In this document: positions 59,701 to 64,000 of the stretch, piece after piece
Layout: each line of letters starts with the position of its first letter
Numbering within the stretch: the first letter of the stretch is position 1
Assembly: GCF_946479755.1 (NCBI RefSeq)
Contig: NZ_CAMLHC010000001.1
Span: forward strand, 496,001-560,000
Length of the DNA stretch: 64,000 nt
Direction: 5' to 3'
Source: an uncultured Chitinophaga sp.
GTDB lineage: Bacteria > Bacteroidota > Bacteroidia > Chitinophagales > Chitinophagaceae
Program-made: the position numbers and the translations under genes
The notes under the pieces: generated by a model
Database searches by the model: none
Seen by the model: only the letters and a program-made list of their open reading frames with translations
What the model was told of the DNA's origin: nothing

Positions 59701-62700
59701 CATGTGCCGGAGCAGACAGCTGTGCGGTGTGAAGACCGGGTGTTGACCTATAGCCAACTGGACAAGCGGTCCACACAACTGGCGCATTATCTGCGTGGCA
59801 AAGGCGTCACTACCGGTTCGCTGGTACCGTTGTACTTCGGGCGTTCCGCGGATATACTGATCGCCCTGCTGGGCATCCTCAAGGCCGGTGGCGCCTATGT
59901 GCCAATCGATCCGGATTTTCCGGCGGAACGTGTCAGCTATATGCTAACCGATACAGCGGCGAAGGTAATTGTCACCAACAACGCCTGCGCCGGTAAGTTG
60001 CCGCTGACAGACCAGCAGGTCATTGCCCTCGATGGAGATGCCGCGCTGCTGGATACGATGCCGGCTACACGGATCTCACGGGAATGGCTACACGGGCAAC
60101 CGGTGTACGTGATCTATACGTCCGGCAGTACCGGTAATCCCAAAGGAGTGATCGTTACCCATCAGAACCTGATGGATTATGTATATGGACTGAAACATGC
60201 ACTACCGCTGGAAGAGAGCCGTTCTTTCGGCCTCATGTCCAGTATCGCTACCGATCTGGGTAATACCGTTGTTTTCGGTGCGCTGGCTACGGGCGGTGCA
60301 TTGCATGTGTTCACCAAAGAGGCGGTGAATGACGCCGAACGGATCGCTGCCTATTTTGCGGCGCATCCGGTGGACTGTATTAAGATAGTGCCATCTCACT
60401 GGAAGGCATTGTCGTTGCCAGGCAACTTACTGTTGCCCCGGAAGCTGCTGATTTTCGGAGGAGAAGCGCTGGATGCCGGCGTTATAGCGGCTATCCGGGC
60501 ATCGGGCAACAACGTTACGATTGTCAACCACTACGGCCCAACGGAAACGACTATCGGAAAACTGGTCCATGTGGTACAATCTGACAGTGTGTATGAACAA
60601 CAGGTGCCTATCGGCAAACCGTTCTCCAACACACGGATATACGTGGTGTCGCCGACGGGCAAGCTAAGTCCGGTAGGCGTTCCCGGGGAGTTGTATATCG
60701 GTGGCGACGGTGTGGCTGCGGGTTATCTCCACCGGGAAGCCCTGACCAGTGAGAAGTTCGTGGCCGATCGTTTTCTGCCGGGTGTCTCCACACGCTTATA
60801 CCGTACCGGAGACCTGGTGAAATACCTGCCGGATGGTAACATTCTGTTCCTGGGCCGTGCGGATGACCAGGTGAAGATCCGCGGTTACAGGGTAGAGTTA
60901 GGGGAGATCGAAAATGTGCTGATGAAGAGCGGTCTCACCGAACAGGCCGTAGTGCTGGCAAAGCCCGACCGTAACGGTGATAAGCGCCTGGTAGCATATG
61001 TTCTGCGTGGTAACGGCACAGATAAAGAAGCACTGCAGGTATACGTTAAAAATGAGTTGCCTGACCATATGCATCCGGCGCTGTGGGCCATCGTAGATAG
61101 TTTTCCGCTGATGGCCAACGGTAAGGTAGACCGTAAAGCGCTGCCAGACCCGGAGGAGGCCACCGAAGCGCAACAGGGATATGCGGCGCCGGAAACGGCC
61201 GTGGAGCAAAAGCTCGCTGCTATCTGGTCTGTATTGCTGGAGGTGGAAGAAGTAGGCCGTCATGATGATTTCTTTGCTTTGGGAGGTCATTCCCTGCTGG
61301 CTATTCGTCTTATTTCCGCCATCCGTAAACAAATGGCGGCGGAAGTTACCATCGGCGACGTATTCGATTATCCGACGGTAGCCACCCTGGCAGGGCAACT
61401 GGAACAACGGACAACGCAACCGTCCGCACCGGCGCTGGTGCGCAGGGAGCGGCCGGCCCGCATTCCGCTGTCTTTCAGCCAGGAAAGACTTTGGTTTATT
61501 GACCGTATGGAGGGCAGCATACACTACCATGTGCCGGCGGTATTACGCCTGAAAGGCAAGCTGGATACCACTGCGCTGGCAGCGGCGCTGAAAATGATCG
61601 TGGAACGGCATGAGGTGCTCCGCACAGTGATTGAGCAGGAGGAAGGACAGACCTGGCAACGGGTGCTCCAGGCCGATGACTGGCAGTTACAGATCATTGC
61701 CGGTACTTCCCTCATGGCAGAACCAGCCCTGCAGGACTACATCTCCCGGTTGATCAGCACACCCTTTGATCTCGGTAACGACTATATGTTGCGGGCACAT
61801 CTGATTGTGAGACCGCAGGAAGAATATGTGCTGATAGTAACCCTGCATCACATTGCCTCTGATGCCTGGTCTACCGGTATCATCGTAACCGAGCTCGCGG
61901 AACTGTATGAAGCTTACACCAAAGGCCGTACACCATCATTGCCGGAACGGAATATACAGTATGCCGACTTTGCTATATGGCAACGGGAATACCTCAGTGG
62001 CAGCGTATTGCAGGACAAGCTTGGCTATTGGAAAAATAAACTGTCCGGCGCAGCGACCCTGCAACTACCGGCCGATTTCCCAAGGCCGGCGGTGCAGAGC
62101 ACCCGGGGCAGCCTGTATTCGTTCAGGCTTGACCGTAACTTGTCGGCCGCTTTGCAGTCACTGTCCCAGCAACAGGGCGCGACGTTATTTATGACGCTGC
62201 TGGCCGCCTTTAAGGTATTGTTGTACCGCTACAGCGGACAGGAAGATATCTGTGTAGGGGTACCCACCGCCGGGAGGACCCGTCAGGAAACAGAAGGACT
62301 GATCGGTTTCTTTATCAACACCCTGGCACTGCGCAGTGACCTGGCCAACGAGCCGTCGTTTATCACTTTACTGCAGCAGGTAAAACAAACCACCCTCGGC
62401 GCTTATCAGCAGCAGGACGTGCCTTTTGAGCAGGTGGTAGATGCCGTGGTCAGGGAAAGGGATATCAGCCGCACGCCGCTGTTCCAGGTGATGTTCGTAC
62501 TGCAGAACGCGCCGCAGGAAGGAACGCTGACGCTGGGCGACTTAACATTGTCCCAGCAGGAAAGTGCGCATACTACCTCCCGCTTCGATCTCAGCTGGTC
62601 TGTGATAGAGGGGGCTGATGGCCTGATGGGCAGTGTCGAATACTGCACAGACCTGTTCCGCGAAGCCACCGTACAGCGGATGGTGGCGCACTTCGAACAG

Positions 62701-64000
62701 TTGCTGCATGCCATTGTGGAGGCGCCGGATGCCGCTATCGATGAACTGGCGATGGTTACACCGCAGGAAACCACACAACTGCTGCATACGTTTAACCCAA
62801 CGACCGTTGTCTATCCGGCAGCAGACACGATTCTGTCCCTGTTTGCGTCACAGGTAGCTATGCGGCCCAATGCTACGGCGCTGGCTTCCGCAACGGCCTC
62901 CCTTACCTATAAGACGCTGAACGAAAGAGCCGTTCAGCTGGCGCATTATCTGCAGGGCCAGGGCGTAAAAGCGGGAGACCGGGTACCGGTTTATCTCGGA
63001 CGTACGCCGGAAATAGTGCTGGCCATGCTGGCTATCATGAAAGCCGGTGCGGCTTATGTGCCGGTAGATACCGCTTATCCGTTGGACCGTATCCGTTATA
63101 TGCTGGCCGATTGCGGCGCCACTGTGCTGATCACGGACAGCGGCAATGCGGATAGTTTACCTGGTAATGACAGGCTGACGCTTATCCGGCTGGATGAAGA
63201 CAGGGAAGCTATTAACCGCTATGCTCCGACTGGTGCGTTGCCGGAAGTCACTCCAGGCGACGTAGCCTACCTGATCTATACTTCCGGGTCTACCGGTCAG
63301 CCGAAAGGCGTGATGGTACCATATCGCGGGTTAACCAACCTGGTGCATTGGCATCAGGCGGCGTTCCGGGTGAATGCCCATAGCAGGGCCACCGCTGTTT
63401 CCGGCGTAGGCTTCGATGCCTTCGGCTGGGAAGTGTGGCCTTACCTTGCGGCGGGCGCATATGTGTACCTGCCGGACAACGACACCCGTGTGCTGATGCC
63501 TTCCCTCATCGCATTGCACCGGCAGCAGGGCTTTACGCATGCTTTTATCTCCACTGCGCAGGTGCAGGAATTCATCCGGGAGGCAGCGGATAAAATACTG
63601 CCGTTGCAATATCTGCTGACCGGCGGCGATCAGCTGCCGGCGACAGATGTCAGTGGTCTGTCCTATAAAATCATTAACAACTACGGCCCTACGGAGAACA
63701 GCGTAGTGGCCACCTGGTATGAGCTGTCGGCGACGGATAAAGACCGTGCGCCGGTCATTGGCCGTCCTGTCAGCAATACCCGGACCTATATCCTTAACCG
63801 CCGTGAAAAATTATGCCCTGCCGGTATCGCCGGTGAAATATGCCTGGCTGGTGATAGCCTGGCGCTGGGATATTGGGGCCGCCCTGATCTTACACAGGAA
63901 AAATTCGTGTCAGACCCGTTCCATGCCGGTGCACTGATGTACAAGACCGGAGACCTTGGCCGGTGGCTGCCCGACGGCACTATCGAATACCTGGGCCGCC
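53521..64000 (+). CDS. Giant nonribosomal peptide synthetase 3, at least three modules (3' end outside window)
   Basis: The frame is open from 53521 to the end of the window, giving at least 3493 residues. Order: TubC-like docking domain (1-60), C-A-T-E, C-A-T, C-A (cut at the A8 core, 'EYLGR'). Pockets suggest D-Leu, Asp and Leu. The E domain of module 10 and the C domain of module 12 have Ala in place of Gly in HHxxxDG. Peptide release, ring closure and any remaining modules must lie beyond the window. It starts 45 bases after NRPS 2 and is certainly co-transcribed with it. Confidence 0.97.
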   Translation, partial: MSDFNLIDIVDLLGRAQDSGIKISYDENDLVVKVNKEQKIDSSLLKVLKDNKQHLITYFRQYHQRTAAVTGTAITAASGRSADTAVPLSFSQERLWIIDQLEGSVQYHLSAALRMEGALDRSALENALREIVNRHEILRTVIRTSEDGGRPSQYVMEKDQWQLSIREDAAVLHDTAALQDALRENIGVPFDLANDHLLRAQLIVLEKEVHILVLTLHHIVSDGWSTGILVSELQALYDAYANGRTPQLTPLEIQYADYALWQRQQLGSSGLQQQLDYWKKQLAGVPPLELPLDYPRPAVQSTRGATIDFVVDNTIAHKLKQLSRQEDVTLFMTLLAAFKVLLYRYSGQEDICVGSPVSGRTRAEMETLIGLFVNTLALRSDLGDHPSFRALLQQIKQTTLSAYDHQEIPLEKVIETVVKGRNPGRSPLFQVVFALQNTPVSKADAPGRLRLSEEKIITESAKFDLTLIMQETDEGLKGSVEYCADLFSDTTIAALIGHFNELLLSVISTPDARIDDLPLLNKAEEQQLLQTFNDTLADFPPEKTVLDLFREQVAARPDAVALNSADGQLSYRLLDERSNRLAHYLQQQGVAAGSLVPVCLERSHDLVIAMLAVIKTGAAYVPVDPAYPAARIRFMLEDTSAAIVICNEVIAAGIGEKIRPVIPVREQATVDRYPATALTVSPAADQLVYVIYTSGSTGQPKGVMIEHRGLANLVHWHQQAFGVTADSRATAVSGIGFDAFGWELWPYLAAGASVFLVDDDTRIFVPALVDLHVKQQITHAFISTALVPAFIQAGAGKIQDLQYLLTGGDKLPATQVSSLPYKLVNNYGPTENSVVTTSYVLSPVNALMTPPIGSPVSNTRVYILSPAGALSPAGVAGEICIAGAGLAKGYLNLPVLTAEKFTIHTNGERIYHTGDLGRWRADGTIEYLGRIDEQVKVRGYRIEPGEIESVLTAVKGAKQALVLAKTDGAGHKRLVAYIAGDESFDKAAALAAVKSRLPEYMVPAAIIVMNQLPLTANGKIDKKALPEPALESAATTAYTAPRNTTEEVLAAIWQELLGVQQVGIYDNFFELGGDSIITIQAVGRIRRAGYELQPRDLFVHQHIAALAAHIHAAAGHSVTGEQGRLTGTSGLLPIQQWFLQLDTAAVNHFNQSVLLGIDKKVTAEQLAPAVQQLVDYHDALRFVYHQQENRWQQEYGAGEGELEVADLRNVPTDQLTDAITATADRYQAGLDIRKGAVTKAVLILTPDTEAANRLFIVVHHLAVDAVSWRILLEDLQQLLQGQLLPERKSSSYRQWQQALVNYGESPRGLSQIPYWEKVVQQPLPLKTDKTFDGQVTVADTGNYTSRLSADSTRQLLKDASLAYHTEINDLLLTALALTLSAWNGHTAVVVGLEGHGREDIDKSIDTSRTAGWFTNLFPVLLETGNNSAVGAALKAVKEQLRRTPDKGLGYGVLKYLNKIPALQGANPWNVVFNYLGQSDNLKDEAGLFSGALESSGADIAAGFPLQELLSVTGLVKAGQLQLDWNYSAQHFEQATIAQLAQSYLSHLEALIAHCVAVTTPVFTPSDYGLGAWVTNEELDQFLDASHNGVPRRQQIDSLYRLSGLQEGMLFHSLYAAEGGTYTEQMTVALEDLHVDAFVKSWNLLLEKHSILRTAFYYDRFSIPVQCVYRKVTLPVEILDYTAYGTDEQDRLYKALEEADLRRGFDFTEAPLMRLTLVRLHDNNFRMLWTSHHILLDGWSLPILVEGLLSGYDAFLTGSALPSWRDDRFGEYIQFLDRLDKGAAEHYWKHYLQELGEATLLPFIGSTTARTKGVGVYHNRKVVLDAAFTQQLSRFAQKHHITVNTLMQGVWAYLLHAYTGHRNVAYGITVSGRPDNLLSAERGVGLYINTLPLHTAVDESSQIVNWLQQLQAEQQQSREHQYNNLQEVQQWAGISGDLFDSSITFQNYPVDEVVNAKEWQLKVTGVETHPHTNYPLTIIISISRETSLVFAYNTALLEDHYLEAITGHFKQVLQQITAGVAETVGDIELLTPTEKQQLLNTATVAYPAHTTLIDIFETQADHVPEQTAVRCEDRVLTYSQLDKRSTQLAHYLRGKGVTTGSLVPLYFGRSADILIALLGILKAGGAYVPIDPDFPAERVSYMLTDTAAKVIVTNNACAGKLPLTDQQVIALDGDAALLDTMPATRISREWLHGQPVYVIYTSGSTGNPKGVIVTHQNLMDYVYGLKHALPLEESRSFGLMSSIATDLGNTVVFGALATGGALHVFTKEAVNDAERIAAYFAAHPVDCIKIVPSHWKALSLPGNLLLPRKLLIFGGEALDAGVIAAIRASGNNVTIVNHYGPTETTIGKLVHVVQSDSVYEQQVPIGKPFSNTRIYVVSPTGKLSPVGVPGELYIGGDGVAAGYLHREALTSEKFVADRFLPGVSTRLYRTGDLVKYLPDGNILFLGRADDQVKIRGYRVELGEIENVLMKSGLTEQAVVLAKPDRNGDKRLVAYVLRGNGTDKEALQVYVKNELPDHMHPALWAIVDSFPLMANGKVDRKALPDPEEATEAQQGYAAPETAVEQKLAAIWSVLLEVEEVGRHDDFFALGGHSLLAIRLISAIRKQMAAEVTIGDVFDYPTVATLAGQLEQRTTQPSAPALVRRERPARIPLSFSQERLWFIDRMEGSIHYHVPAVLRLKGKLDTTALAAALKMIVERHEVLRTVIEQEEGQTWQRVLQADDWQLQIIAGTSLMAEPALQDYISRLISTPFDLGNDYMLRAHLIVRPQEEYVLIVTLHHIASDAWSTGIIVTELAELYEAYTKGRTPSLPERNIQYADFAIWQREYLSGSVLQDKLGYWKNKLSGAATLQLPADFPRPAVQSTRGSLYSFRLDRNLSAALQSLSQQQGATLFMTLLAAFKVLLYRYSGQEDICVGVPTAGRTRQETEGLIGFFINTLALRSDLANEPSFITLLQQVKQTTLGAYQQQDVPFEQVVDAVVRERDISRTPLFQVMFVLQNAPQEGTLTLGDLTLSQQESAHTTSRFDLSWSVIEGADGLMGSVEYCTDLFREATVQRMVAHFEQLLHAIVEAPDAAIDELAMVTPQETTQLLHTFNPTTVVYPAADTILSLFASQVAMRPNATALASATASLTYKTLNERAVQLAHYLQGQGVKAGDRVPVYLGRTPEIVLAMLAIMKAGAAYVPVDTAYPLDRIRYMLADCGATVLITDSGNADSLPGNDRLTLIRLDEDREAINRYAPTGALPEVTPGDVAYLIYTSGSTGQPKGVMVPYRGLTNLVHWHQAAFRVNAHSRATAVSGVGFDAFGWEVWPYLAAGAYVYLPDNDTRVLMPSLIALHRQQGFTHAFISTAQVQEFIREAADKILPLQYLLTGGDQLPATDVSGLSYKIINNYGPTENSVVATWYELSATDKDRAPVIGRPVSNTRTYILNRREKLCPAGIAGEICLAGDSLALGYWGRPDLTQEKFVSDPFHAGALMYKTGDLGRWLPDGTIEYLGR
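53776..58230 (+). other. NRPS module 10: C-A-T-E, predicted D-leucine
   Basis: LCL-type C domain ('HHIVSDGWS' at 217). The pocket reads D-A-W-F-L-G-N-V-V-K, identical to a standard Leu code. Carrier Ser is 1075; the E domain has 'HHLAVDAVSWRI' (His1259, Asp1264, Ala1265). Confidence 0.86.
58309..61425 (+). other. NRPS module 11: C-A-T, predicted aspartate
   Basis: DCL-type C domain ('HHILLDGWS' at 1731). The pocket reads D-L-T-K-I-G-H-I-G-K, one change from the Asp code. The A4 region and carrier domain (Ser2591, 'DDFFALGGHSLLAIRLISA') are near copies of those in module 4. Confidence 0.87.
61462..64000 (+). other. NRPS module 12: C-A (incomplete), predicted leucine
   Basis: LCL-type C domain with 'HHIASDAWS' (His2776, Asp2781, Ala2782). 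The pocket reads D-A-W-F-L-G-N-V-V, the Leu code, with the tenth residue beyond the window. The A domain is a near copy of that in module 10. Confidence 0.85.

Noticed and set aside
17660..64000. Long-range repeated sequence as mobile or tandem repeats
   Set aside because: The repetition comes from homologous C, A, T and E domains of NRPS modules and not from insertion sequences or tandem arrays.

Overview
The window looks like chromosomal DNA of a Bacteroidota soil bacterium, most likely Chitinophaga or a close relative. The reasons are a FecR/SusC/SusD locus, a SusC with an N-terminal STN domain, DUF4369-thioredoxin lipid-side proteins, a UpxY-type NusG paralogue, and no Shine-Dalgarno sequences at most starts. 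The genus is an inference from gene content only.

Region 1 (1-10822, + strand) is a nutrient-uptake and envelope locus. It holds the end of a FecR anti-sigma factor, a 1216-aa SusC-type TonB-dependent transporter, a SusD lipoprotein, a 274-aa lipoprotein, a tail-specific S41 protease, and two thioredoxin-fold TlpA-like proteins. It closes with a clear intrinsic terminator at 10793-10822. An ABC exporter (10820-12592, - strand) converges on this terminator.

Region 2 (12593-13306) is about 700 bases of AT-rich DNA without a gene. It separates the divergent ABC exporter from the second locus.

Region 3 (13307 to the window end, all + strand) is a nonribosomal peptide biosynthetic cluster that continues past the window. 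It opens with a UpxY/NusG-like elongation factor. Then come a type II thioesterase, a CmlA-type di-iron beta-hydroxylase (ATGA overlap with the thioesterase), an SbnA-type PLP enzyme, and three giant NRPS genes separated by only 41 and 45 bases: 6694 aa, 5229 aa and at least 3493 aa (cut by the window end). I count 12 modules (the last incomplete). Each NRPS starts with a TubC-like docking domain. Reading the adenylation pockets by eye against GrsA gives: N-Me-Val, D-allo-Thr, D-Ser, Asp, aromatic (Phe/Tyr), D-allo-Ile, Ser, D-Lys-like, unassigned (DIWELTADDK), D-Leu, Asp, Leu, and more to follow. Epimerisation domains sit in modules 2, 3, 6, 8 and 10, and every condensation domain after one is of the DCL type, so the architecture is self-consistent.

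How it works together (inference): the NusG paralogue keeps RNA polymerase moving through a transcript of more than 50 kb; the thioesterase edits misprimed carrier proteins; the CmlA-like enzyme hydroxylates a carrier-bound residue; the SbnA homologue supplies a 2,3-diaminopropionate-type precursor or a related beta-substituted alanine. No loading module, release thioesterase domain, MbtH protein, phosphopantetheinyl transferase or SbnB is visible; these would be downstream or elsewhere. No tRNA, rRNA, CRISPR array or insertion sequence was seen.
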